A stretch of DNA of 13,268 nucleotides from Gammaproteobacteria bacterium UBA6968 (GCA_002450255.1 DJYW01000013.1:11968-25235); one strand, 5' to 3'; positions 1 to 7,240 are shown, counted from the first letter of the stretch. Program-made: numbers and translations. The notes: generated by a model from the letters alone, not told the origin.

Positions 1-45
1 AAAGCCAGTCAGAGAAAGGCCAGACAGAGAAAGGCCACTTTAAGA
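1..45. repeat. 15-bp tandem repeat at left edge, three units
   Basis: Three consecutive 15-base units lie at 1-15, 16-30 and 31-45, each starting AARGCCA and ending AGA. Units 1 and 2 differ at two positions; unit 3 diverges in its second half. The array may continue left of the window. The period equals five codons. Two forward frames run through it from the edge: one reads KASQR/KARQR/KATLR and stops at 73-75, the other reads repeated QxEKG and stops at 240-242. It could therefore be the repetitive tail of a gene that is mostly outside the window. Neither frame can be chosen from this sequence alone. Confidence 0.6.
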
Positions 46-159
46 AAAGAAAATGGTGTAGAACTTTTACACTGATCACTTTCTCGAAGTTGGCCGAGCA
101 TTTTGAAATTATTGGAGTGCATGTGTCGTACTCTCGGTTCCCACGGGAAACTCTCAGGA

Positions 160-206
160 AAATCTTACGGATGGAACGAAATCCTTCGGATAGAATAAAA
201 TCCTAC
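160..206. repeat. 19-bp degenerate tandem repeat, about 2.5 units
   Basis: Units at 160-178 and 179-197 share AAATC, then CGGAT and GAA at the same offsets; a third partial unit begins AAATCCTAC at 198. The repeat lies about 90 bases upstream of the dienelactone hydrolase start and just before the putative terminator at 227-254. It may be part of an upstream coding frame or a stretch of repeated binding sites; nothing in the sequence decides this. Confidence 0.45.
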
Positions 207-226
207 AAAATAAAACGCGGTGCTGC

Positions 227-254
227 CGTTAGTGCGGGCTAGCTAACGTTTTTT
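227..254 (+). terminator. Putative intrinsic terminator upstream of the hydrolase gene
   Basis: CGTTAG (227-232) pairs with CTAACG (243-248) around a 10-base loop and is followed directly by six T residues (249-254). The stem is short and only moderately GC-rich, so termination may be partial. It would end transcription coming from the left, about 36 bases before the hydrolase start codon. It could also act as a leader attenuator if the hydrolase promoter lies upstream. Confidence 0.45.
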
Positions 255-290
255 CGGCGGTTAGAGAGCCGCAACGCATGGGAGGGAAGC

Positions 291-968
291 ATGGGAGCGA
301 ATATCAGCATTGGCTCAGCCGATGACTTTAACTTGGGTGTTTATGTGGCCGAGCCGAGCCAGGCACCCTCGTCAGCTGTAATTGTCATTCAGGAAATCTT
401 CGGTGTTAATCAGCACATACGAGAAGTGGCTGATGGTTATGCCGCAGCCGGACATTTAGCGATAGCGCCGAAGCTGTTCGATCGTATCGATCGGAACATT
501 GAGCTAGGTTATGACTCAACGGCGATGACCGAGGGTATTTCATTGGCATTTTCGCAATTGAATATGGAACTAGCCTTACATGATATTCAGGCAGCCGTAG
601 ATTTTGCGTTAACTCAAGTCAGTTCTGTGGCCGTCGTAGGCTATTGTTTTGGTGGCTTGATGGCGTGGCAGAGCGCTTGCTTGCTTCCCGGGGTAGCTGC
701 GGCTAGCTGCTACTACGGCGGCGGGATTGCTGGGCATCTGGAGTTAATACCACGCTGCCCAATCATGATGCACTTTGGTGAGTTGGATCCACACATCCCG
801 CTTACCGATGTTGCAAAAATTGAGCAGGCCCAGGCGGCGGTACAGGTTCATGTTTACGCCGCTGATCATGGCTTCAATTGTGATCATCGAGCCAGCTACG
901 AACCTAATGCTGCGGCTTTAGCGAGAGAACGAACGCTGGCATTTTTCGCCGAGCATTTGACAGCGTAA
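291..968 (+). CDS. Dienelactone hydrolase family protein
   Basis: A 225-residue alpha/beta hydrolase of the dienelactone hydrolase family, a usual length for the family. The nucleophile is Cys119 in GYCFGG, the acid is Asp166 in GELDPH, and the histidine is His193 in ADHGF, giving the Cys-Asp-His triad. The conserved early Glu35 in QEIFGVN, which interacts with the nucleophile in studied members, is present. No signal peptide is seen, so it is cytoplasmic. Family members open cyclic lactones such as dienelactone in chlorocatechol breakdown, but many act as general carboxyl-ester hydrolases. No aromatic-degradation genes lie nearby, so the substrate is unassigned. The start is ATG at 291, with GGAGGG at 281-286 correctly placed. 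It appears to be a single-gene unit, with a putative terminator before it and a long non-coding stretch after it. Confidence 0.93.
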   Translation: MGANISIGSADDFNLGVYVAEPSQAPSSAVIVIQEIFGVNQHIREVADGYAAAGHLAIAPKLFDRIDRNIELGYDSTAMTEGISLAFSQLNMELALHDIQAAVDFALTQVSSVAVVGYCFGGLMAWQSACLLPGVAAASCYYGGGIAGHLELIPRCPIMMHFGELDPHIPLTDVAKIEQAQAAVQVHVYAADHGFNCDHRASYEPNAAALARERTLAFFAEHLTA

Positions 969-1053
969 TTTCAATGATACATCGAGTCGGAATTTGGATA
1001 ATCGTCTGCTAGCAGTTCCGTAACAAAATATCTTGATTCTACCGTAAGCCAGG

Positions 1054-1081
1054 GGCCGTAACAGTGCTTATTCTGTCGGCC
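1054..1081. other. Interrupted hairpin downstream of the hydrolase gene
   Basis: GGCCG (1054-1058) plus ACAG (1061-1064) pair with CTGT (1073-1076) plus CGGCC (1077-1081), leaving a two-base bulge and an 8-base loop. It lies 86 bases after the hydrolase stop. No T tract follows, so it is not a classical intrinsic terminator; it may stabilise the 3' end of the transcript. Confidence 0.4.
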
Positions 1082-1463
1082 TGTGTCTACAATAAACGAG
1101 GTGACAGACGCTCACGAATCGGCAGGTGTTTGTTCGTGTTCATTTTATAACTTATCCGGCCAAGATCAGGGTGTTTGCGCTTGACATCAAACTTGGGTTT
1201 GTTGATCCTTGCTTCGCGGTGCGATAGCCCATGCGGGCGTTGCTTGATTCTAAAGGGAGTTTTAGGTAGCGCACTGTGAGGGGCGTATGCAACGAGGGAT
1301 CTGGTTACAAAGCCGTTTAGCGGTTATAGCGGTACCCACCATTGCGCAGACAATGCGGTAAAAAAAATTGAACACGCGAGTTGCTTCAATGTGACACGCT
1401 TGAGTGCTAGGTAGATTAGCCGTGGCACAGAGTTGTGCACATAGAGCGCCTGGCGAGCACCAA

Positions 1464-1485
1464 ATTCCATCATGGGTAATGGAAT
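1464..1485. promoter_or_regulatory. Perfect 7-bp dyad, possible operator
   Basis: ATTCCAT (1464-1470) and ATGGAAT (1479-1485) form a perfect inverted repeat with an 8-base spacer, the geometry of many dimeric-regulator sites. It is about 380 bases upstream of the TonB operon's first gene, which is far for a direct operator. No regulator gene adjoins it. The functional assignment is speculative. Confidence 0.25.
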
Positions 1486-1865
1486 AGGGAGGCAGGATCG
1501 GCGTCCAAAAAAATGGGCGGCACCTTAAATTAGGCGGTCAGAAAGACGGTAGTTGTTAAGTTGTAGATTGGGGTGTTTATGCATCTTGGAAGGCAAATGG
1601 TCTTCGCAACTTCATGGCGGCCTTAAAATTTTGCACCCGTGACTGAAATTCGAGGGTTGATATGGTAATAGCGATACAAACACTCGACTTGGTTACTGTT
1701 AATTGGGGCGAATGAGAAGCGTTTCATCATTATTTAACGCTTTTGAAAGAGCATCATTTTGATAGATCATCATAATGAGTAGAAGGTGGGTTTAGCGTGA
1801 GCGACAAGCTATTAGTCAGTTTCGAGAGCCTTTAGAGAAATCGTAAGTTCTGTTAGGAAGTTTTC

Positions 1866-2642
1866 ATGAATAAATACTTGGGACGAGTTTTTGCCATTGC
1901 ATTGGCGTTTGGGTTAAGCCTAAACAGTGGGACTGTCGTTGCATCGACTTTAGCGGATATCTTTCAGGTAGCTGAGCAAATGAACGCAGCCGCGCGTCGC
2001 TCACAGGCGCAGGTGGATGCGCTGACTGAAGATACGCGCAAGTTGCTGGGTGAATACAAGACGGTGCTGAAAGAAATTGAAGGCCTGCGTGTTTATAACC
2101 GCCAGCTAGAAAAGCAGATTGCTAATCAAGAGAAAGAAATGTCTCAACTGGCGCAATCCATCGATGATGTAACTGTTATCGAGCGTCAAATCACTCCGCT
2201 CATGCTGCGAATGATTGACGGCATTGAGCAGTTTGTAGAGTTGGATACCCCATTCCTTTTGGAAGAACGCCGCGCTCGCGTTGAGCGGCTTAGAGAAACG
2301 ATGGATCGGGCTGACGTTGCCGTTTCCGAAAAGTTTTCGCAGGTGTTACGCGCGTTCCAAATAGAAAACGAGTACGGCCGAACCATGGAAGCCTACAGCG
2401 ACACCATTACCTTGAATGGCGTAGAACGAAAGGTAGATGTGTTGAAAGTCGGTCGCATTGCGCTCGTTTATCAAACTCCAGATGGTGCCGAAACCGGCAT
2501 GTGGAACCCTTCTATAAAAGACTGGGAGCAGGTGGATGACAGTTATCAATCATCTATCAAGCAGGGCATTCGTATGGCTCGCCAGCAAGCATCTATCGAT
2601 ATGCTCGGCATACCGGTATTTGGTGCAGGAGACGCACAATGA
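1866..2642 (+). CDS. DUF3450 family periplasmic protein, TonB2-locus type
   Basis: A 258-residue exported protein. The N-terminal signal peptide covers about residues 1-26, with probable cleavage after VVA. A long charged, heptad-like helix follows (about 35-105) and should form a coiled coil. The segment FVELDTPFLLEERRARVERL (123-142) fits the conserved core of the DUF3450 family, and residues about 180-222 form a C-terminal part containing VLKVGRIALV and MWNP. Family members sit at the head of TonB2-type operons; their role there is undefined, probably as a periplasmic partner of the motor. The start is ATG at 1866 with AGGAAG at 1855-1860. Its stop overlaps the next gene's start (ATGA, 2639-2642), pointing to translational coupling. 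The C-terminal part looks related to the periplasmic half of TtpC. Confidence 0.9.
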   Translation: MNKYLGRVFAIALAFGLSLNSGTVVASTLADIFQVAEQMNAAARRSQAQVDALTEDTRKLLGEYKTVLKEIEGLRVYNRQLEKQIANQEKEMSQLAQSIDDVTVIERQITPLMLRMIDGIEQFVELDTPFLLEERRARVERLRETMDRADVAVSEKFSQVLRAFQIENEYGRTMEAYSDTITLNGVERKVDVLKVGRIALVYQTPDGAETGMWNPSIKDWEQVDDSYQSSIKQGIRMARQQASIDMLGIPVFGAGDAQ

Positions 2643-4117
2643 GAGGGTTTACTAAGGATTTTATGATGTCATTAGGTACGAAATTCACAGCAAGCGCGTT
2701 GCTCGTTCTAGGTCTGAGCCTAGGCACAGTTCATGCCGAAGAAAGCGCGCCTGCGCCAGCTACCGATCTGATCGTCAATGAAGCGAACTCCCTGGACGAG
2801 CTTTTAGAAAACGTAAGAGATCGCCGGGTTGTCGAGTCGCGTGAAAATACACAACGCGAACGTCGTTTTGCACAGGCTAAAGCCGATCAAGCGAAGATGC
2901 TGCAGGACGCGAAGAACGAGCGTACTCGTGAACAACGTCGTTCCGACCGTCTGGAAACGACGTTTGAAGAAAACGAAATTCGTATTGGTGATATGACCGA
3001 GCAGTTAGATAAGCGTCTCGGCAGTTTGCGCGAGTTGTTCGGTGTATTGCAGCAGGTGGCTGGCGATACGCGGGGCTTATTTGAAGCTTCGTTGGTCTCT
3101 TCAGAATATCCTGATCGTGGTGAGTGGCTTGGTGAACTCGCTAAGAAAATGGGTACATCTAGCCAACTCGCTACCATTAGCGAAATGGAAGACCTTTGGT
3201 TCCAACTGCAGCAGGAAATGACCGCATCGGGCGAAATTACTAAGTTTTCAGGCACCTTTACTCGCCTTTCTGGCGAAAAAGTCGAGACAGATATCGTTCG
3301 CGTAGGCGCCTTTGCGCTGGTTGGCGAAGGCCAATACCTGCAGTGGGACCCAGACAGCCAATCGATCATTGAATTGGCTCGTCAGCCGGGCTCGCCACAT
3401 AACGGTACGTCTGAGGCATTGCAAGAAGCAGGTGCTGGTGAACTGATTAGATTCTCAGTTGACCCGACTCGCGGCTCTTTGTTAGCACTGCTGATTCAAG
3501 CGGCAACTTGGGGTGAACGCATTGGTACTATCGGCGGTGGCTTCTTCGATGGCGCGGGCGGCGCAATGGGTGGGGTAATCATCTGGGTTGGTATCTTCGG
3601 CGTGCTCCTGTCACTGATTAAGTTCGTGATGTTGTTTGCTGAGCAACGCAAAGTGAACGCGCAGCGCGCAAACCCCAGCAATATTCAGACCAACAGCTCC
3701 CTTGGCCGTGTTCTAAATGTTTATGCAGAAAATAAAGAAGCCGACACTGAAACTCTTGAGCTAAAACTGGGCGAAGCAATCTTGGGCGAAACGCCGAAGA
3801 TTACTAAGTACATTCAAATCGTTCAGGTTATCTCTGTCGTCGCGCCTTTAATGGGCCTTCTGGGTACGGTTATTGGTATGATCGAAACGTTCCAGGCCAT
3901 CACACTCTTTGGCGCCGGCGACCCTAAAACTATGGCTGGCGGTATTTCAATCGCCTTGATGACCACGGTTCTGGGACTGGTTGTAGCGATACCCACTACC
4001 TTCCTCTATACCATTGTAAACACCTACGCAAAAGGTATTACGCATGCGTTAGAAGAGGAAAGCGCTGGTATTATCGCAGAGCAAGCAGAGCGTTCAGGGC
4101 GCACCCTGGGTGCTTAA
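2639..4117 (+). CDS. ttpC: TtpC-like MotA/TolQ/ExbB family protein with periplasmic extension
   Basis: A 492-residue inner-membrane protein of the TonB2 system. A signal peptide (about 1-33, ending VHA) leads into a long, highly charged coiled-coil region (about 50-130) and a globular periplasmic part (about 130-290) containing IVRVGAFALV. Transmembrane segments lie at about 311-333, 392-417 and 434-462; the last two carry the MotA/TolQ/ExbB core (APLMGLLGTVIGM, then GGISIALMTTVLGLV). In Vibrio, TtpC is an additional component required by the TonB2 complex, and this gene holds the same position, just before exbB. The start at 2639 has AGGAG at 2627-2631; in-frame ATGs at 2663 and 2666 would still leave a signal peptide. 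The ExbB-family glutamate found in E. coli ExbB at GIAEAL is absent here (GISIAL). Confidence 0.92.
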   Translation: MRGFTKDFMMSLGTKFTASALLVLGLSLGTVHAEESAPAPATDLIVNEANSLDELLENVRDRRVVESRENTQRERRFAQAKADQAKMLQDAKNERTREQRRSDRLETTFEENEIRIGDMTEQLDKRLGSLRELFGVLQQVAGDTRGLFEASLVSSEYPDRGEWLGELAKKMGTSSQLATISEMEDLWFQLQQEMTASGEITKFSGTFTRLSGEKVETDIVRVGAFALVGEGQYLQWDPDSQSIIELARQPGSPHNGTSEALQEAGAGELIRFSVDPTRGSLLALLIQAATWGERIGTIGGGFFDGAGGAMGGVIIWVGIFGVLLSLIKFVMLFAEQRKVNAQRANPSNIQTNSSLGRVLNVYAENKEADTETLELKLGEAILGETPKITKYIQIVQVISVVAPLMGLLGTVIGMIETFQAITLFGAGDPKTMAGGISIALMTTVLGLVVAIPTTFLYTIVNTYAKGITHALEEESAGIIAEQAERSGRTLGA

Positions 4118-4132
4118 TACAGGGCGAAACTG

Positions 4133-4651
4133 ATGTTATACGAAGCCTACTTAGCTATTGTTCAGTTCATCGAGCTGGGCGGCAACGTGCTCTACGCCAT
4201 TGCCTTTGTCACCTTCGTGATGTGGGGACTGATTTTTGAGCGGGTGGTATTCTTTACTACTGAGTATCGAGGCATGGTACGTGAAAGCGTAACCAGCTGG
4301 GAACAGCGCAGCGAGCGCAGCTCTTGGGGCGCCCGACAGATACGCGACGGCATGATTTCTAATGCGGCGGATAAGATCAACGGGAGTTTCCCGGTAATCC
4401 AAATTTGCGTCGCACTCTGCCCGTTGTTTGGCTTGTTAGGTACCGTAACGGGTATGATCGCTGTATTCGAAGCCATGGCGACTCAGGGTGGTAATGCCCG
4501 GTCGATGGCCGCAGGCGTGTCGATGGCGACAGTACCGACCATGTCGGGCATGGTCGCCGCTCTATCAGGCGTCATGGGTACAACGTATCTGCAGACGAAG
4601 ATTAAGCGCGAAACAGAATTATTTGAGGATAACCTCACCTTAGATCACTAG
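4133..4651 (+). CDS. exbB: ExbB2-type biopolymer transport proton channel
   Basis: A 172-residue inner-membrane protein that, with ExbD, forms the proton channel driving TonB. Transmembrane segments are at about 17-40, 86-112 and 127-152. The family core is visible as CPLFGLLGTVTGM (96-108) and AAGVSMATVPTMSGMVAAL (126-144). It is shorter than E. coli ExbB (244 residues) because the cytoplasmic loop is reduced, as in TonB2-type ExbB2 proteins. It starts 15 bases after ttpC behind a weak AGGGCGA-type site, so translation probably depends on coupling. The position matching the conserved glutamate of E. coli ExbB carries Met131, so proton transfer may rest on the ExbD aspartate. Confidence 0.94.
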   Translation: MLYEAYLAIVQFIELGGNVLYAIAFVTFVMWGLIFERVVFFTTEYRGMVRESVTSWEQRSERSSWGARQIRDGMISNAADKINGSFPVIQICVALCPLFGLLGTVTGMIAVFEAMATQGGNARSMAAGVSMATVPTMSGMVAALSGVMGTTYLQTKIKRETELFEDNLTLDH

Positions 4652-4715
4652 AAGCCTAATAACCGGCAATGCGTGGTTTCGTTGTTTCGAAAAGCGGTTA
4701 GATTGGAAAAAAGTT

Positions 4716-5123
4716 ATGCGCAGAGGAATAAGAAGGGTACAGCGTGACAGCGAAGACGGTGACATCAACCTGACACCGATGCTCGACGTGGTATTTATCA
4801 TGTTGATCTTCTTTATCGTCACGGCGACGTTCATCAAGCTTCCAGGGATAGAAGTCCGCAAACCAGTAGCGGAAACCGGAGTGAAGAAACCGACGGTTTC
4901 GCTGATCGTCGCGATCAGTGCCAACGATGAAATATGGATCGACAAAAAGCGTATTGATAAGACCGCCATACGCGCACACATAGAGCGGCTCCATGCCGAG
5001 AATCCGCTCGGTACCATGGCTATCCAGGCACATGGCGAATCGACTAACGATGCCTATATGGCAGTGCTGAGTTCCGCGCGAGCGTTAGGGTTAACGCAAG
5101 TGGCAATCTCAATAGACGAGTAG
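4716..5123 (+). CDS. exbD: ExbD-type biopolymer transport protein
   Basis: A 135-residue protein with a short basic cytoplasmic N-terminus, one transmembrane helix (about 22-42) and a periplasmic domain (about 45-135). The signature INLTPMLDVVFIML places the essential membrane aspartate at Asp24, equivalent to Asp25 of E. coli ExbD, which carries protons through the ExbB/ExbD motor. ATG at 4716 is the first start codon in this frame after exbB, although the frame is open back to it; GGAAAAAAG just upstream is a weak ribosome site. The 64-base gap from exbB is the largest inside the operon. Its stop overlaps the tonB ribosome-binding site. Confidence 0.95.
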   Translation: MRRGIRRVQRDSEDGDINLTPMLDVVFIMLIFFIVTATFIKLPGIEVRKPVAETGVKKPTVSLIVAISANDEIWIDKKRIDKTAIRAHIERLHAENPLGTMAIQAHGESTNDAYMAVLSSARALGLTQVAISIDE

Positions 5124-5127
5124 GAGG
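5122..5127 (+). promoter_or_regulatory. Ribosome-binding site that sets the GTG start of tonB
   Basis: AGGAGG, a full consensus match, overlaps the exbD stop codon (5121-5123) and lies six bases before GTG at 5134. It decides the non-ATG start of tonB and suggests that exbD and tonB translation are linked. Confidence 0.85.
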
Positions 5128-5133
5128 TTTATC

Positions 5134-5733
5134 GTGGTTTTACGCTATTCAATAGGCGTACTCGCTGGAGGCGTCATCACATTCTTCCTATTCCTTTTGA
5201 TGCAAGCACTGATTGCATCGGATGAAGCGAAGCTGGAAGAAGGTGTTAAGGGACGATTGCTTGATTTTGTTCGACTTAATCAAGACGAAGAAGTACAGAC
5301 GAAACAACGCAAGCCCAAGCCACCTCCGCCACCTGATGAGCCACCACCAGATATGCCGAAGCCGGACTTTGAGACGTCCGATTCTAACCAAGGCGTTTCG
5401 ATGGATGCGGTGGATGTAGACGTTAGCCTTAATGTCGAAGGCGGTGGTTTTAGTTCCGATGGAGAATATCTGCCGATCGTAAAGGTGGCACCGCAGTATC
5501 CTCGACGCGCGCAAACTCGTGGCATAGAGGGCTTTGTGCTTCTAGAGTATATCGTTACGAAGACGGGCGCGGTTCGTGATCCGGTTGTAATTGATGCCAA
5601 GCCACCCGGTATTTTTAATAGAGCCGCGATCAATGCCGCGCTGAAATACAAGTATAAGCCTAAGGTCGTTAATGGTGAACCGATTGACGTCGCGGGTGTG
5701 AAAACGCGCATAACTTTTGAAATGGCGGAGTAG
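5134..5733 (+). CDS. tonB: TonB family energy-transducing protein, TonB2 type
   Basis: A 199-residue protein with a GTG start. A single membrane anchor (about 5-27) is followed by an acidic-to-basic linker, a proline-rich spacer (about 60-77, KPKPPPPPDEPPPDMPKP) and a TonB C-terminal domain (about 112-199). The domain begins with VKVAPQYPRRA, carrying the conserved Tyr-Pro, then GIEGFVLLEYIV and the AINAALKYKYKP helix and strand. It spans the periplasm and passes proton-motive force from ExbB/ExbD to outer-membrane receptors. The spacer is shorter than in E. coli TonB (239 residues), as in TonB2 proteins. No receptor gene lies in the window, so the cargo is unknown. Confidence 0.94.
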   Translation: MVLRYSIGVLAGGVITFFLFLLMQALIASDEAKLEEGVKGRLLDFVRLNQDEEVQTKQRKPKPPPPPDEPPPDMPKPDFETSDSNQGVSMDAVDVDVSLNVEGGGFSSDGEYLPIVKVAPQYPRRAQTRGIEGFVLLEYIVTKTGAVRDPVVIDAKPPGIFNRAAINAALKYKYKPKVVNGEPIDVAGVKTRITFEMAE

Positions 5734-5738
5734 TAATT

Positions 5739-7079
5739 ATGCTCGGTAGTGTGTGCAAGTTAGTGAGCAAGGCGTTCTTTGTTATCGCGGCGCTGGTATT
5801 TTTTGGCGCCAGCGGCATCGGGCCGCTCTCGATCGAGAGCGTTGTCGCACAGGAAGCCGAGAAAAAGCAAAAGACACGCCGCGTACCTTCAATTTCTGAG
5901 CAAGTCTTTAAGCTTCTGGGTAAGGCTCAGGAAGCGATCGACTTAAAGGACTATGTCGAAGCTGAGCGAGTCGTCACAGAAGCGCTGCAGCGAAAGCGTC
6001 GTTATAACGAAAACGAACTGGCGAATATCCGGAATACGCTAGGTTACGTCTACTACCTGACTGAGCGCTACGGCAAAGCGATCGAAGAATATAAAATCGT
6101 CGTTGCTCAGGGGGAGAAGATTCCTGAAGGTCTAGAAACCACCACACTCTATACCATTGCTCAGTTGAGTTACGTTGAAGAAAACTACCGTGACGCACTG
6201 AAATATATGGAGATTTGGATCACAAAGGCGGCTAATCCATCCGCTGCGCCACGATTTTTCTTGGCGACGGTTTACTACCAAATGAAAGATTATGTGAAAG
6301 CAATTGAGCAGATGGAACTCGGCATCAAGGTAGCTCAGGATCGCGGCACAACAATCACTGAACAAAACTGGAGTCTGCTGACTTTTTTATACTTCGAAAA
6401 GGAAGACTGGCCAAACGTGATACGCGTATTAGAAATTTTGGTTAAAGAGTTTCCAAAGCGCGAGCATTGGGTTCGCTTAGCCGGAGTGTATGGTCAGGAA
6501 GGCCGTGAAAAAGACCAGCTATACACCTTAGAAGCGGCCTATACCGCAGGCTTCTTTGAGCGCCGCACCGATTATACCAACCTTGCCGGCTTGCTGATGC
6601 AGGATGAAGTGCCTTACCGCGCAGCAAAAGTTCTTGTAGCCGGGTTTGAGAATGAAGCATTAGAGCGAGATTCAGATAACCTTCAATCTTTGGGTCAGGC
6701 ATGGCAGCTCTCGCAGGAAGTGTACGAAGCAATACCGGTTTATGAAGAAGCCGCTAAGCTGGCCGATGACGGCAAAATCTACGAGCGCTTATCGTATTTG
6801 TATCTCGAATCGGATAACTATGATTCGTGCGTGGCGGCTGCAGATGGTGCGCTGGACAAAGGGGGATTGCGTAAAGTGCAAGCCGTTCAAACTGTGAAGG
6901 GTATGTGCCTATACAACAACAACAAGCTCCGGCAGGCGCGTGATGCGTTTAGTTCATGCAGACGCGAGGCGCGTCGTGACGAAGACACAACGAGCACCCG
7001 CATCTGCGCGCAGTGGATTACCTTCATTGATCGAGAGCGTGATCGTCAACAAAAGCTTGCTGAAGCTTCTGGCGGTTAA
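5739..7079 (+). CDS. Periplasmic tetratricopeptide-repeat protein of the TonB2 operon
   Basis: A 446-residue exported protein. A hydrophobic signal sequence (about 1-37, ending SVVA) precedes a solenoid of TPR-type helix pairs. Clear repeats include about 65-85 (QEAIDLKDYVEAERVVTEAL), 95-128 (LGYVYYLTERYGKAIEEY), 138-160, 173-200 (ATVYYQMKDYVKAIEQM) and 345-375, with weaker ones between and after. TPR arrays bind protein partners. The last gene of TonB2-type operons is typically a TPR protein, and it is likely an accessory to the TonB complex, though its exact role is undefined. It starts 5 bases after the tonB stop, with GGAG at 5727-5730 inside the tonB end. It is the last gene before the terminator at 7112. 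Confidence 0.9.
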   Translation: MLGSVCKLVSKAFFVIAALVFFGASGIGPLSIESVVAQEAEKKQKTRRVPSISEQVFKLLGKAQEAIDLKDYVEAERVVTEALQRKRRYNENELANIRNTLGYVYYLTERYGKAIEEYKIVVAQGEKIPEGLETTTLYTIAQLSYVEENYRDALKYMEIWITKAANPSAAPRFFLATVYYQMKDYVKAIEQMELGIKVAQDRGTTITEQNWSLLTFLYFEKEDWPNVIRVLEILVKEFPKREHWVRLAGVYGQEGREKDQLYTLEAAYTAGFFERRTDYTNLAGLLMQDEVPYRAAKVLVAGFENEALERDSDNLQSLGQAWQLSQEVYEAIPVYEEAAKLADDGKIYERLSYLYLESDNYDSCVAAADGALDKGGLRKVQAVQTVKGMCLYNNNKLRQARDAFSSCRREARRDEDTTSTRICAQWITFIDRERDRQQKLAEASGG

Positions 7080-7111
7080 ACGTCTTATTATATTGCGGTT
7101 GGTTTAGGAAG

Positions 7112-7143
7112 AGCCCGAGCGTTTGATTCGTTTCGGGCTTTTT
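7112..7143 (+). terminator. Intrinsic terminator of the TonB operon
   Basis: AGCCCGA (7112-7118) pairs with TCGGGCT (7133-7139), with extra CG pairing inside the 14-base loop, followed by five T residues (7139-7143). It lies 33 bases after the TPR gene stop and marks the operon end. Confidence 0.88.
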
Positions 7144-7211
7144 AATGTTTAGCCCGCAATCCTGGTTTGAGTGGTGCCACACGGCGCAACCCCGCAACGG
7201 GTGAAACCTAC

Positions 7212-7240
7212 TTGCACTTTCTTATAGTTCAACACAGGAT
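7212..7240 (+). promoter_or_regulatory. Possible promoter of the riboflavin synthase gene
   Basis: TTGCAC (7212-7217) is a fair -35 box, and CAGGAT (7235-7240) is a poor -10 box at 17-base spacing; TATAGT at 7223-7228 is a better -10 sequence but has no partner box. A promoter is expected here because the gene follows a terminator. No FMN riboswitch signature is seen in 7144-7264. Confidence 0.25.

Larger units (their letters stand above)
969..1865. other. Gene-poor 0.9-kb region upstream of the TonB operon
   Basis: No credible coding region is seen on either strand across 897 bases, which is long for a bacterial intergenic space. It contains an interrupted hairpin (1054-1081), a dyad (1464-1485), and an AT-rich stretch with repeated CATCAT elements (1729-1776) near the operon start. 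Tiny frames such as 1287-1361 (24 codons) and 1797-1835 (12 codons) have purine-rich sequence upstream but are too short to accept. No tRNA-like TψC arm was found. It may hold the operon promoter, a small RNA, or a decayed gene. Confidence 0.7.

Noticed and set aside
1287..1361. 24-codon frame preceded by GAGGGGC
   Set aside because: It has a plausible ribosome site but is too short, has no known family, and comparison across genomes is unavailable.
1326..1368. Hairpin (CATTG/CAATG with TACC/GGTA) followed by eight A residues
   Set aside because: An A tract after the stem does not make a plus-strand terminator, and on the minus strand the T tract would come before the stem.
1797..1835. 12-codon GTG-started frame just before the DUF3450 gene
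   Set aside because: It could be a leader peptide, but it shows no regulatory codon run and no adjoining attenuator hairpin.
2887..3369. 160-codon open frame on the minus strand inside ttpC
   Set aside because: It lies fully antisense to a well-supported gene, is rich in Ser, Arg and Cys as expected of a reversed frame, and has no recognisable domain.
5280..5711. 143-codon minus-strand frame opposite tonB
   Set aside because: Its glycine runs are the antisense image of the tonB proline stretch; the tonB domains on the plus strand are clear.
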